The notes: a model not told the origin generated them from the letters alone. 64,000 nt of DNA from an uncultured Oscillospiraceae bacterium (GCA_947629795.1 CANRFC010000010.1:1-64000), one strand, 5' to 3'; positions 48,941 through 58,081 are shown, numbered from the stretch's first letter. Numbers and translations: made by a program.

Positions 48941-49882
48941 TCATTTTCTCAGCCGGGGGTCTGCCACGATGCGCAGCAGATCAATGATCAGGTTGATGGA
49001 CACAAAGATGACCGCCACGATCAGGATGGCGGCCTGGGTCGTGGGAAAGTCGCTGGTGAAGATGCTCTGGTAGATGATCAGTCCGATACCCGGCCAGGAG
49101 AAGATAGTTTCTACCATGGTGGAGCCGCCCATGAGGTAGCCGAACTGCAGGCCGGCCACGGTCAGAAGGGTGGGAAAGCTGTTGCGCAGGACGTGGCGCA
49201 TAATGGCCGGCTCACTCAGTCCCTTGGCCCGCAGAGTTGTGACAAAGCTGCGGTTGCGGGTCTCGGCCACAGAGCTGCGCACCATACGGGTCATAATGCC
49301 CAGGGTCATGGCGCCTGCCGCCAGAGCGGGAAGGATCAGGTGCCGCAGCAGCGAGGAAAAGCTGTAATCGCCGCTGAAGTACATTCCGTTGGAAGGCAGT
49401 ACATGAAGGGTCACCGAAAAGATCCCGATCAGAATGAGGGACAGGCAGTAATTGGGGATGCTGATGCCTCCGATGCCGAAGATCGTGCCCACCCAAGACA
49501 GAATGGACTTGGGGCGGTAGGCGCTGTACACACCGATGACGATGCTCAGCAGGAAGGCTACGATGCTTGCCCCCAACGCCAGGATCAGCGTATTGTGCAG
49601 AGCCTCGCTGACGATGGTAAGGACCAGCCGGTTGTCGCTGACAGAGTTGCCGAAGTTCCCCCGCAGGGCGTTGCCCAGCCAGCAAAAATATTGAACGTAG
49701 AGAGGCTTGTCAAAGCCGTACTTCTCAATAATGGCCTGGCGCAGAGCGTCGGAGGCGTCCAGGGGAACGATGCTGTCAATGGGCTCTCCCGGCATCATTT
49801 GCAGCAGAGCGAACACAATGACCGTAACGCCGAACAGGGTCAGGAAGGCCAGGCCAATTCGCTTTAAGATAACCCGAATCAT
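48941..49882 (-). CDS. Opp/Dpp-type ABC permease (OppB-like)
   Basis: This encodes 313 residues. N-terminal helix MIRVILKRIGLAFLTLFGVT is the OppB/DppB type, followed by a large periplasmic-side loop and the EAA-loop region TTLRAKGLSEPAIMRHVLRN. Six helices. AAGGAG precedes ATG 49882. It forms the heterodimeric channel with the OppC-like gene downstream. Confidence 0.95.
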   Translation of the reverse strand: MIRVILKRIGLAFLTLFGVTVIVFALLQMMPGEPIDSIVPLDASDALRQAIIEKYGFDKPLYVQYFCWLGNALRGNFGNSVSDNRLVLTIVSEALHNTLILALGASIVAFLLSIVIGVYSAYRPKSILSWVGTIFGIGGISIPNYCLSLILIGIFSVTLHVLPSNGMYFSGDYSFSSLLRHLILPALAAGAMTLGIMTRMVRSSVAETRNRSFVTTLRAKGLSEPAIMRHVLRNSFPTLLTVAGLQFGYLMGGSTMVETIFSWPGIGLIIYQSIFTSDFPTTQAAILIVAVIFVSINLIIDLLRIVADPRLRK

Positions 49883-49956
49883 AGTAACTCCTTATTCCCA
49901 TGGGCTGCGGCCCGCATCAGGCCGCAGCCCACGGTTTGCTATGGAAGTTAAAGAGC

Positions 49957-51612
49957 TTATTTCTCGATGGTCACTGTGGTAAGGTCGGCATACCAGCTCT
50001 GAGACTGGACAAAGTTCTTCACATGGGGGGCCAGGACCCGGAGGTTCCGGTCGTTACAGACGATGACCCAGGGCAGCTCCTCAGCAAAGATCTCCTCGGC
50101 CTGGATGAAGTAGCCGGTGGACTCCTCCGGATCGGTGGCGGCGTAGGCCTTCTCAATGCAGGCATCGTATTCCGGGTTGCTGTAATTGCCGGTGTTGAAG
50201 GACCCGCCGGTGCCGGCAAACTTTTGGAACACATTGGGGAACATGGTGTAGAAGGAGGTATTCAGCGCGCCCACCTCGGCGTACTCATCCTTGAAGCCCA
50301 CCTTCATCACGTCCCAGACCCGCTCGGACTCAGACATATCCAGCTTGATGTTGATACCCACCTGGGCGGCACACTTCTGGATATACTCGTTCATCATCTG
50401 GGGGAACATGTTGCCCGAGCCGGAGGTGGGGCAGACAAAGGTGGTGGTAAAGCCGTCGGGATAGCCAGCCTCGGCCAACAGGGCCTTGGCGCCCTCCACA
50501 TCATAGTCGTACTCGTCCACATCGGCGTGCCAGGGGGAGCCGGGGTACATGAGCTGGGCCAGGGGGGTGCCCACACCCAGCAGCATATCGCGGCACAGCC
50601 CCTCCCGGTCAATGGACATACTGAAAGCCTGACGGACCCGGGCGTCGGCAAAGGGCCCGGACTCGGTGTTCATAATATACAGCCAGGCGTGGGGGTAGTC
50701 GTTGAGCTTGATCTGATAGCCCTGGCTCTCCAGAGCAGTGACGGATTCCACCGGGACGACCTCAGCCCAGTCCACCTCGCCGGACTGCAAGGCGGCCAAA
50801 CGGGCGGAGGGATCGGCGATGGGCTTGAGGATGAGGGTGTCGATCTTGGCCACATTGCCCCAATAGTTGTCGTTCCGGGCCATGACGATCTCCTGGCCAG
50901 CGATCTTACTGACGAACTTGAAGGGGCCGGAGCCCACGGGATCGTCGGCAAAGCCGTCGCCCTTCTCCATCACGGCCTGCATGGAGGGGATCATCACGTA
51001 GGGCAGGTCGTAGATCAGATAGGCGTTGTTGTCCTGCACGGTGTCGATGGTGACGGTGTAGTCGTCCACCTTGGCGTAGGACTCAATATTGGCCAGGAAG
51101 TTGCCCACCGAGGCGGCGCAGGAGGTGCTGTAATATTCAAAGTCGGGATTCATCACCCGGTCCAGGGCGAAAATCACACAGTCGGCGTTGAAGTCCGTGC
51201 CGTCGTGGAATTTCACGCCCTCCCGCAGATGGAAGGTCCACTGCTTCGGATTGTTGGGGTCCTGCTCCCAAGAGGTGGCCAGGCCGGGGATGATGGTGCT
51301 GGCCTCGGTTTCCGAGCTGATGTCCCACTTCACCAGGGCATCGTAGAGCTGGAAGCTGACAAAGCGGTATCCCTCCTGGCCCTGGGTGGGCTGGGAGTCG
51401 GTGTTGGGCAGGGCACCGCAGGTCATAGCGATGGTGAGAGTGCCGCCGGTGGTGCCCTCATCGGGCTGATTGCTGGCGGGGGCGCTGCTCTCTGCGGGAG
51501 CGGGAGTGGGGGAACTGGCCTGTTCCTGCGGCGCGCAGCCGCTGAAGGCGCAGACCAGCAACATGGCCAGGGTCAGGGTAAAAGCCAAAGCGCGGGTTCT
51601 CTTTTTCATCAT
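49957..51612 (-). CDS. Family-5 extracellular solute-binding lipoprotein (OppA/DppA-like)
   Basis: This encodes 551 residues. A lipoprotein signal with cysteine in CAFSGCAPQ near residue 27, followed by an SBP_bac_5 domain (ITIAMTCGALPNTD-like start; ATSWEQDPNNPKQWTFHLREGVKFHDGTDFNADCV). Such proteins bind peptides, nickel or oligosaccharides and opines. In this operon, with a sugar kinase and LacI regulator, a sugar or modified sugar amide is as likely as peptides. ATG pair at 51612/51609; the first overlaps the upstream ATPase stop. Confidence 0.93.
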   Translation of the reverse strand: MMKKRTRALAFTLTLAMLLVCAFSGCAPQEQASSPTPAPAESSAPASNQPDEGTTGGTLTIAMTCGALPNTDSQPTQGQEGYRFVSFQLYDALVKWDISSETEASTIIPGLATSWEQDPNNPKQWTFHLREGVKFHDGTDFNADCVIFALDRVMNPDFEYYSTSCAASVGNFLANIESYAKVDDYTVTIDTVQDNNAYLIYDLPYVMIPSMQAVMEKGDGFADDPVGSGPFKFVSKIAGQEIVMARNDNYWGNVAKIDTLILKPIADPSARLAALQSGEVDWAEVVPVESVTALESQGYQIKLNDYPHAWLYIMNTESGPFADARVRQAFSMSIDREGLCRDMLLGVGTPLAQLMYPGSPWHADVDEYDYDVEGAKALLAEAGYPDGFTTTFVCPTSGSGNMFPQMMNEYIQKCAAQVGINIKLDMSESERVWDVMKVGFKDEYAEVGALNTSFYTMFPNVFQKFAGTGGSFNTGNYSNPEYDACIEKAYAATDPEESTGYFIQAEEIFAEELPWVIVCNDRNLRVLAPHVKNFVQSQSWYADLTTVTIEK

Positions 51613-52583
51613 TCTTCCTTCCTTTCATATAGATGGCAAGCGGTTTGATGGGTCTGGGTCACGGGGGTCAGATGGGGGATCGAGGACTTGCAGATCTGCG
51701 TTGCATATGCACACCGGTCAGAAAAGGGACAGCCGGAGGGCATACTGACAATGGTGGGGGGCTGGCCGTCGATAGCCACCAGCCGGCCCCTGTCGCCGCT
51801 CTTGGGGAGTGCGGCGATGAGCGCCCGGGTGTAGGGATTGGCCGGCTCCTCCAGCACTTCCCGGGTGGAGCCATACTCCATGATGATCCCACCGTACATA
51901 ATGGCGATCTCGTCCGCCACCTGGGCGGCGACGCCGATGTCGTGAGTCACCATCATAATGGACATGCCGTCCTTCTCCTGCAGCTCCAAAAACAGGTTCA
52001 GGATCTGTTTCTGTATGGTCACGTCCAGGGCGGTGGTGGGCTCGTCCGCCAAGAGCAGATAGGGGCTGCAGCACAGGGACATGGCAATGACCGCCCGCTG
52101 CCGCATCCCGCCGCTGAGCTCGTGGGGATAGGTCCGCATCCGCTCCCTGGGAGAGGGAATGCCTACTTTTACGAAGAGCTGCTCGGCCTGCTCTCTGGCC
52201 TCCGCTCTGGAGACCGACTTCCGGTGGGCCCGGATGGTCTCGATGACCTGGTCACCCACCTTGTACATGGGGTCCAGGGCGGAGAGAGAGTCCTGGTAGA
52301 TCATGGAGATGCGGTCCCCCCGCAGCTCCCGCATCTCCTTCTCATTTTTGAGAAGAAGATCCTCTCCCATGAACTCCGCCGCGCCGTCTATGGCGGCGTC
52401 GTGAGGCAGGATGCGCAGCAGTGCCTTCATGTAGGTGCTCTTGCCCGAGCCGGACTCTCCCAGGATCACCAGGGTCCGTCCCTTTTCCAGGGACAGGGAT
52501 ACCTGTCTGACCGCCGGGACCAGGTCCTTTTTCACTTTGAAGGCCACGCTGAGATCGGTGGTCTTTACGATGGTATCGCTCAT
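51609..52583 (-). CDS. Opp/Dpp-type ABC transporter ATPase (OppD-like)
   Basis: This encodes 324 residues. Walker A GESGSGKST, Q-loop IYQDSLSALDP, signature LSGGMRQR, Walker B LLLADEPTTALD, and a C-terminal cysteine-bearing oligopeptide extension (CPFSDRCAYATQIC). The GAGGT upstream and ATG 52583 mark the start. The stop overlaps the start of the solute-binding protein gene by four bases. Confidence 0.95.
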   Translation of the reverse strand: MSDTIVKTTDLSVAFKVKKDLVPAVRQVSLSLEKGRTLVILGESGSGKSTYMKALLRILPHDAAIDGAAEFMGEDLLLKNEKEMRELRGDRISMIYQDSLSALDPMYKVGDQVIETIRAHRKSVSRAEAREQAEQLFVKVGIPSPRERMRTYPHELSGGMRQRAVIAMSLCCSPYLLLADEPTTALDVTIQKQILNLFLELQEKDGMSIMMVTHDIGVAAQVADEIAIMYGGIIMEYGSTREVLEEPANPYTRALIAALPKSGDRGRLVAIDGQPPTIVSMPSGCPFSDRCAYATQICKSSIPHLTPVTQTHQTACHLYERKEE

Positions 52584-52588
52584 ATCGT

Positions 52589-53521
52589 TTACCTCGTACT
52601 TTGGATAAACTGGACGACCTCTGCATACGACGGGATGGAGGGTTGGGCCCCCGGCTTGGACACCGCCAAGGCGGAGGCGTAGTTGGCAAACTGGATGGCC
52701 TCCTGGGGGGTGCAGCCCTCTGCCAGTTTCCGGGCCAGGGCGGCGTTGAAGGTGTCTCCCGCGGCGGTGGTGTCCACCACCTTGACCGAGGGGGGAGGAT
52801 AACACTGCCAGCCTTCCTGGGTGATGAGGATCGCCCCCCGACCGCCCAGGGTGACGATCACATGCCGGACGCCCTGAGCCAGCAGCTTCTGCCCGTAGGC
52901 GGCGATATCCTCCAGCTCTTCGGAGGGGCACCCGGTCAGCCGCTTGAACTCGCTTTCGTTGGGGGTGATAAAGTCCAGTCCCTGATAGATGTCCTCGGGA
53001 ATGTACTCCGGCACGGGAGCGGGGTTGAGGATCACGGTCTTTCCCAGGGCCTTGGCCCGGCGCACCGCGTAGCACACGCTCTCAAAGGGGATCTCCATCT
53101 GAAGCAGAACGATACTGCTGTCCTCTATGTAACGCAGGTTCTGCTCCAGATAGGCCACATCGCAGAGGCTGTTGGCCCCGGGGACCACCACGATGCTGTT
53201 GTCGCCTGCGTGGTCCACATAGACGATGGCCATGCCCGTATTCGCCTGACCGGCCTGGCGAATAGCCTTGGTACACACATTGGCCCGTTTCAGGTTTTCA
53301 ATAAGGACGTCCCCAAGCTCGTCCCGGCCTACCACGCTGAGAAACATGGTGTCGCCGCCCAGGCGGCCGCAGGCATAGGCCTGGTTGGCGCCCTTTCCTC
53401 CTGGGACTTTTTGAAACTCCTTGCACAAAAGGGTCTCGCCCAAGGCGGGCATATCTTCTACGTCCACGACGAAGTCCACATTCGCGCTTCCGATCACCAA
53501 TATCTTTTCCAAAGAACACAC
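52589..53521 (-). CDS. PfkB-family sugar kinase (ribokinase-like)
   Basis: This encodes 310 residues. The PfkB motifs are GGKGANQAYACGRLGG near 42-57, NPAPVPEYIP, and the catalytic DTTAAGDTFNAALA near 248-261. Ribokinase-like enzymes phosphorylate pentoses, nucleosides or modified sugars. GTG 53521 or TTG 53512 (better spaced from AAAGG) is the start. Together with a LacI regulator this marks the operon as sugar-related. Confidence 0.92.
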   Translation of the reverse strand: MCSLEKILVIGSANVDFVVDVEDMPALGETLLCKEFQKVPGGKGANQAYACGRLGGDTMFLSVVGRDELGDVLIENLKRANVCTKAIRQAGQANTGMAIVYVDHAGDNSIVVVPGANSLCDVAYLEQNLRYIEDSSIVLLQMEIPFESVCYAVRRAKALGKTVILNPAPVPEYIPEDIYQGLDFITPNESEFKRLTGCPSEELEDIAAYGQKLLAQGVRHVIVTLGGRGAILITQEGWQCYPPPSVKVVDTTAAGDTFNAALARKLAEGCTPQEAIQFANYASALAVSKPGAQPSIPSYAEVVQFIQSTR

Positions 53522-53577
53522 ACGCCTTTCCCATAGATTTTGCGGGTATTGCTCCGGAACACAGGGGGGAAGGAGAC

Positions 53578-54582
53578 TCAGAGGGCCCTGGTGGATCTTC
53601 GCGTCACCAGCTTGGGTTGAAGCCGGATGTTTTTAGGGCCGGAATAGCTTCGGTTGACTGAATCGATGATAATTGCCGCTGCCTTGCGCCCCATCTCGAT
53701 GGTGGGTTGCTGAATGGTAGTCAAAGGCGGGTCACACAACAGGGAGAAGCCAATGTTGTCAAAGCCAATGACCTCGATGTCTTCCGGGATGCGGTAGGAC
53801 AGCTCTTTGAGCGCCTGCATGGCTCCCAATGCCATGGTGTCGTTGGACGCCAGAAGGCCCGTGAACTGGATGCCCTCCCGTTCCAGCTCCATTACCGATT
53901 GATAGCCGCTGTCAAAAGTATAGTCTCCGTACTTTACCAGCCGCTCCTCAAAAGGGATGTGGTACTGGTTCAGGGCATCCTTGTAGCCCAGTACCCGCTC
54001 GGCGGCGGTGGAGATATTTTTGGGCCCGGAGAGAAACACAATGGTCTTGTTTCCATGCTTGATGAGCAGGCTGCAGGCCATGAACAGGGCGTAACTGTTG
54101 TTGAGAAAGACCCCGGCTGTGTACTCGATCCCCGATAGGAGGCGGTCCAGAAGGACGCAGGGGATGTTGTACTTTTTCAGGTACTTGTGGCTCTCATTGG
54201 CCTTTTGGGCGGTGGTCACCAGGATGATCCCATCCACCTTTTTTGCCGAGAACGTGGAGATATACTTGGATTCCTTCTCAATGGAAAAATCGGTATTTCC
54301 GAAAAGGACAGTATATCCCTGTTCAGAGGCATAGCTCTCGATGGCCTTGGCCAGTTCTCCGAAAAAAGGGTTGCCGATGTCGGGGATGATCAGCCCCAGG
54401 GTCTTCGACCTCTGCATTTGCTTGGGGAAGTTGACAGCCCGATAGTTGGTGTCCTCGATGATCTTCAAGACCCGGGCCCTGGTTTCCGGACCGACGCCCT
54501 CCGGGATCTCATTCACCACCCGGGAAACAGTCGCCTTGGACACGCCGGCCATTCTTGCGATGTCGTCCATTGTCACTCTCAT
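53578..54582 (-). CDS. LacI-family transcriptional regulator
   Basis: This encodes 334 residues. The LacI HTH is at 3-25 (TMDDIARMAGVSKATVSRVVNE), followed by hinge and periplasmic-binding-type effector domain (LGLIIPDIGNPFFGELAKAIE). It is the first gene of the leftward operon and probably represses it until a sugar-like effector binds. A putative operator overlaps its own promoter, suggesting autoregulation. Confidence 0.95.
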   Translation of the reverse strand: MRVTMDDIARMAGVSKATVSRVVNEIPEGVGPETRARVLKIIEDTNYRAVNFPKQMQRSKTLGLIIPDIGNPFFGELAKAIESYASEQGYTVLFGNTDFSIEKESKYISTFSAKKVDGIILVTTAQKANESHKYLKKYNIPCVLLDRLLSGIEYTAGVFLNNSYALFMACSLLIKHGNKTIVFLSGPKNISTAAERVLGYKDALNQYHIPFEERLVKYGDYTFDSGYQSVMELEREGIQFTGLLASNDTMALGAMQALKELSYRIPEDIEVIGFDNIGFSLLCDPPLTTIQQPTIEMGRKAAAIIIDSVNRSYSGPKNIRLQPKLVTRRSTRAL

Positions 54583-54685
54583 ACGCTTAGCCTTTTCCTC
54601 AAGTCAAGTTTCCTGATTCCCGTCCGGAGAACCCCGGCCTGCAAGCCTTGTGGGGCTTCCCTCTGTTTCTTAATGTAATTGAGTA

Positions 54686-54713
54686 ACTATGTTTCGTAAA
54701 TACATGAATCCAA
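54686..54713 (-). promoter_or_regulatory. Candidate LacI promoter with operator in the spacer
   Basis: On the minus strand -35 TTGGAT (54713-54708) and -10 CATAGT (54691-54686) are 16 bases apart. GTTTCGTAA (plus 54691-54699) overlaps the -10 and spacer and recurs as its exact complement TTACGAAAC at 54842-54850, about 150 bases away. This would suit two LacI-type sites looping DNA. Confidence 0.45.
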
Positions 54714-55103
54714 CCAAAAAGCCCCCACAATTTATGTGCAATTTTTACAAAAACTGATTTTCGGTCTTTGCACTTATTACCAAAGTAAACAAAGAAACAG
54801 GAAACCCTGTCCCTGGCGAAAATCGCCAATTTCTCCTGAAGTTACGAAACAGCGAAACAACGCCGCCGGTGCGGAATAAATGGCAGCTTCAGCAGCCACT
54901 CCCCAAATGACCTCTGCGTCGGCCGGAGCCGGGATGCGCCCCGCTTTACCCTATCATGCCCCGTTCTCTGAGATCAAACAGCCGGGGGCATGAAAGGATC
55001 CAGAGAAGAACTGCTTTCCTCCTGAAAAGATCCCCCTTGACGAATCCATAGAAAAGTACTATGATTAAAACCCGACAGGAAGAGCGGTTTTTTGAACCCA
55101 TCC

Positions 55104-55132
55104 TTGTATTCCACGTCTTATCGTGGTACAAT
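55104..55132 (+). promoter_or_regulatory. Promoter of the sufC-sufB unit
   Basis: -35 TTGTAT at 55104-55109, a 17-base spacer and -10 TACAAT at 55127-55132, 41 bases before the sufC-like start. Confidence 0.75.
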
Positions 55133-55173
55133 ACAACTTACTGTGAAAACCATCCACAAAGGAGCGTATCCTA

Positions 55174-55905
55174 ATGTTAGAGATCAGCCATCTCCGCTAC
55201 GACGTGACCGCCGAGGACGGGTCCGACCTGGGCATCCTCCGGGACGTGGACCTCACGGTGCCCGACGGCCGCCTGGTGGTCATCACCGGTCCCAACGGCG
55301 GCGGCAAGACCACCCTGGCCCGGAGCATCATGGGCCTGAACCAGCCCACCGACGGCACCATCCGCTGGAACGGGCAGGATATCACCCACATGTCCATCAC
55401 CGACCGGGCCAAGGCCGGGGTGAGCTACGGCTTTCAGCAGCCTCCCCGCTTCAAGGGCCTGAAGGTGAAGGACCTCATCGCTTTGGCTGCCGGGAAGCCC
55501 GACCTGGCCCCCGGCGAGGGCTGCCGGTACCTCACTCAGGTGGGCCTGTGCGCCGACGACTACATTGACCGGGAGGTGGACGCCTCCCTCTCCGGCGGCG
55601 AGGTCAAGCGCATCGAGATCGCCACCATCCTGGCCCGGAGGGCCGGCCTGATGATCTTCGACGAGCCCGAGGCCGGCATCGACCTGTGGTCCTTCGCCAA
55701 GCTCACCGAGACCTTCGAGGCCATCCACAAGACCGGGGAATATACCCTGCTCATCATCTCCCACCAGGAGCGGATCATCCAGCTGGCCGACGAGATCGTG
55801 GTCATCGAGAAGGGCGAGGTGGCCAAGCACGGCCCGCGGGAAGAGGTCTTCCCCCAGATCATGGCCCGGACCATCCCCGGCTGCGGCTACATGAAGGAGG
55901 CTTGA
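55174..55905 (+). CDS. sufC: SufC-type Fe-S assembly ATPase
   Basis: This encodes 243 residues. Walker A GPNGGGKTT (39-47), signature LSGGEVKR (139-146) and Walker B FDEPEAGID are the SufC hallmarks, notably the E-A-G-ID ending. SufC powers the SufBC(D) scaffold that builds Fe-S clusters. Here only one SufB/D-like partner follows, with no SufS, SufU or SufD, which matches the minimal system of anaerobes. Confidence 0.92.
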   Translation: MLEISHLRYDVTAEDGSDLGILRDVDLTVPDGRLVVITGPNGGGKTTLARSIMGLNQPTDGTIRWNGQDITHMSITDRAKAGVSYGFQQPPRFKGLKVKDLIALAAGKPDLAPGEGCRYLTQVGLCADDYIDREVDASLSGGEVKRIEIATILARRAGLMIFDEPEAGIDLWSFAKLTETFEAIHKTGEYTLLIISHQERIIQLADEIVVIEKGEVAKHGPREEVFPQIMARTIPGCGYMKEA

Positions 55906-55909
55906 GAGC

Positions 55910-56827
55910 ATGGACAAGACCGAATGGAAAATCTTGAAAGAGATCGCCGACCTGGAGAAGACCCCCCAGGGGGCCTATAACTTCCGGGTCAACGGCCAGC
56001 TGGACAGCCGGCACACCACCGCCAACATCGACATCGTCTCCAAGACCGACAAGCCCGGCATCGACATTATCGTCAAGCCCGGCACCAAGGGGGAGAGCGT
56101 CCACATCCCCGTGGTCCTCTCCATGACCGGCCTCACCGACGTGGTCTACAACGACTTCTACATCGGCGAGGGGGCCGACGTGGACATCGTGGCCGGCTGC
56201 GGCATCCACAACACCGGCTGCGAGACCGCCCAGCACGACGGCATCCACGTCTTCCACGTGGGGAAGAACGCCAAGGTCCGCTACGTGGAGCGCCACTACG
56301 GCGAGGGCCCCGGCACCGGCGAGCGGGTGCTCAACCCCCGCACCGAGGTCTACCTGGACGAGGGGGCCTCCATCACCATGGAGATGACCCAGATCCGGGG
56401 AGTGGACTCCACCGTCCGGGACACCGTGGCGGTGGTGGGCGCCGGCGGGGAGTGCATCATGAACGAGAAGCTCCTCACCGACGGGACGCAGCACGCCGAG
56501 TCCAACATGGAGATCATCCTGGACGGGGCCGACGCCACCGGCCGGGTGGTCTCCCGTTCGGTGGCCAAGGGGGACTCGGTGCAGGTCTTCCACCCCTGTA
56601 TGACGGGCAAGGCCAAGTGCTTCGGCCACGTCCAGTGCGACTCCATCATCATGGACAACGCCAAGATCAAATCCATCCCCGCCATCGACGCCCAGGACCT
56701 GGACGCCCAGCTCATCCACGAGGCGGCCATCGGCAAGATCGCCGGCGACCAGATCCTCAAGCTCATGACCCTGGGCCTCACCGAGGAGGAGGCCGAGGAG
56801 AAGATCCTGGAGGGCTTCCTGGAGTAA
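55910..56827 (+). CDS. SufB/SufD-family protein of a minimal SUF system
   Basis: This encodes 305 residues, much shorter than SufB (about 470) but with the beta-helical core: AGCGIHNTGCETAQHDGIHVF, RYVERHYGEGPGTGERVLNP, and the C-terminal helical GKIAGDQILKLMTLGLTEEEAEEKILEGFLE that docks SufC. Cysteines and histidines in GCGIHNTGC could be cluster ligands. It overlaps none but follows sufC by four bases, so it is translationally coupled. The pair matches the SmsCB-type minimal system described for anaerobic lineages. Assignment as SmsB is by architecture. Confidence 0.88.
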   Translation: MDKTEWKILKEIADLEKTPQGAYNFRVNGQLDSRHTTANIDIVSKTDKPGIDIIVKPGTKGESVHIPVVLSMTGLTDVVYNDFYIGEGADVDIVAGCGIHNTGCETAQHDGIHVFHVGKNAKVRYVERHYGEGPGTGERVLNPRTEVYLDEGASITMEMTQIRGVDSTVRDTVAVVGAGGECIMNEKLLTDGTQHAESNMEIILDGADATGRVVSRSVAKGDSVQVFHPCMTGKAKCFGHVQCDSIIMDNAKIKSIPAIDAQDLDAQLIHEAAIGKIAGDQILKLMTLGLTEEEAEEKILEGFLE

Positions 56828-56856
56828 GGGGAGTAAGGGAAACACACAGCAAAAAA

Positions 56857-56886
56857 GCACCCGGTATCCGAGAGGATACCGGGTGC
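56857..56886. terminator. Bidirectional terminator between suf and NlpC genes
   Basis: GCACCCGGTATCC (56857-56869) pairs perfectly with 56874-56886, with a six-base T-run on the minus strand. Confidence 0.92.
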
Positions 56887-56908
56887 CGTGTTTTGATATG
56901 ACCTGCTG

Positions 56909-58021
56909 TCAGATGATCCGCCGGGAGCCGAAGTAGACCCGGCTGTAATATCCCGTGGTCAGCTCGCTGATCTTCACCTCATTGGTGCCGTTGGTGGAGG
57001 CGTGGATGAACTTGCCATCCCCCACATAGATGCCCACGTGGGTCCCCCGCTTGCCGTTGGAGCTGAAGAAGATCAGATCCCCCGGCTGCCAGGCGTTCCA
57101 CTCCACCGAGGAGCCGCTCTCCATCTGGCCGGGAACGGTGCGCTTGAGGGAGTAGCCGAAGTGGGCGTAGACGTAGGAGGTAAAGCCGGAGCAGTCAAAG
57201 CTGTTGGGCCCGTTGGCGCCCCACACATAGGGCACACCCAAAAAGCCCTTGGCGTAGCTCACGATCTCCTCCCCCTTGGAGGTGTCCGCCGGCTGCTGCT
57301 CGGCAGCGGGGGTCTCCTCCGCCGGAGCCTCGGCCGCAGGGGTCTCGGCAGGCTGCTCCGGCTGAGCCGACTCCACGGGAGCGGGCTCCTGAGAGGGCTG
57401 GGGCTCAGCCGCCGCCTGCTGGACAGGCGCGGGGGTGGGAGTAGGCGTGGGGGTAGGCTTGGGCGTGGGAGCAGGGGTGGGCGCGGGCTTGGGGGCCTCG
57501 GCCTTGGCCGGGACGGCGCTCACCGCCTCACTGGTGACGCTCATGTAGTCACTGGAGACATAGCCGTCGATGTCCCCCCAGACGATGTGGAACCAGCCGG
57601 AGTCCATCCCCACGATCTTCACCACCGTGCCGGCGGGGAGCTGGCCCACCCGGGGCTGGTCGGTGCCGGGGGCGGAGCGGACGTTCAGGGCGCCGGAGGT
57701 CTTCACCACGCCGTTGCCCAGCTGGGAGCCGAAGCCGTTGGGGTCGATGTCCAGGTACTCGCCCAGCATGTAGCCCACCTGGCCCTTGTAGAAGACCTTG
57801 TACCAGCCCTCACCCATGTTGGTGCGGACCACCACCTTCTCCCCGGGGGTGACCGAGGTGACGGTGGAGCTGTCGGTGCTGGGGCCGGAGCGCAGCCGCA
57901 GGCCGCTGGAGGCGGTAACGGTGCCCACGCCGATGTACACGGCCCCCGCCCCGGTCACGCACAGGGCGGACAGGGTGACGGCCACAACGGCGGCGCGGAG
58001 AGCCTTGCGGGGGAAATTCAT
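56909..58021 (-). CDS. Secreted SH3b-SH3b-NlpC/P60 peptidoglycan hydrolase
   Basis: This encodes 370 residues. Signal peptide 1-27; two SH3b wall-binding repeats (about 33-93 and 104-163); a proline-threonine/alanine-glutamate linker (171-248) with many PTP units; and an NlpC/P60 endopeptidase domain (251-370) with catalytic C277 (DCSGF), H328 (GTHVGIYV) and H340. It cleaves peptidoglycan stem peptides outside the cell. ATG 58021 has AAAGGAAG upstream; a longer frame to 58081 lacks one. Confidence 0.95.
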   Translation of the reverse strand: MNFPRKALRAAVVAVTLSALCVTGAGAVYIGVGTVTASSGLRLRSGPSTDSSTVTSVTPGEKVVVRTNMGEGWYKVFYKGQVGYMLGEYLDIDPNGFGSQLGNGVVKTSGALNVRSAPGTDQPRVGQLPAGTVVKIVGMDSGWFHIVWGDIDGYVSSDYMSVTSEAVSAVPAKAEAPKPAPTPAPTPKPTPTPTPTPAPVQQAAAEPQPSQEPAPVESAQPEQPAETPAAEAPAEETPAAEQQPADTSKGEEIVSYAKGFLGVPYVWGANGPNSFDCSGFTSYVYAHFGYSLKRTVPGQMESGSSVEWNAWQPGDLIFFSSNGKRGTHVGIYVGDGKFIHASTNGTNEVKISELTTGYYSRVYFGSRRII

Positions 58022-58081
58022 CAGGATATCTTCCTTTCTGTCACGTCTGACGACGGCGAGGGGTGTCAAATTTGTAACCAA

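Larger units (their letters stand above)
54583..55173. other. 591-base divergent regulatory region, no gene
   Basis: An AT-rich gap between the LacI operon and the suf genes. The left half holds the probable LacI promoter/operator and AAAC-rich tracts; the right end holds the suf promoter. Short open frames here are non-coding in composition. Confidence 0.75.

Noticed and set aside
54599-54829. Minus-strand frame of 76 codons upstream of the LacI gene
   Set aside because: It overlaps the predicted promoter/operator, has no ribosome site and is AT-rich by composition, not by codon preference.
57270-57520. Short tandem repeats (PTP/AE units) that could suggest a CRISPR or VNTR
   Set aside because: They encode the proline-rich linker of the NlpC/P60 protein; no spacer-repeat alternation. 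No CRISPR array seen anywhere in the window.
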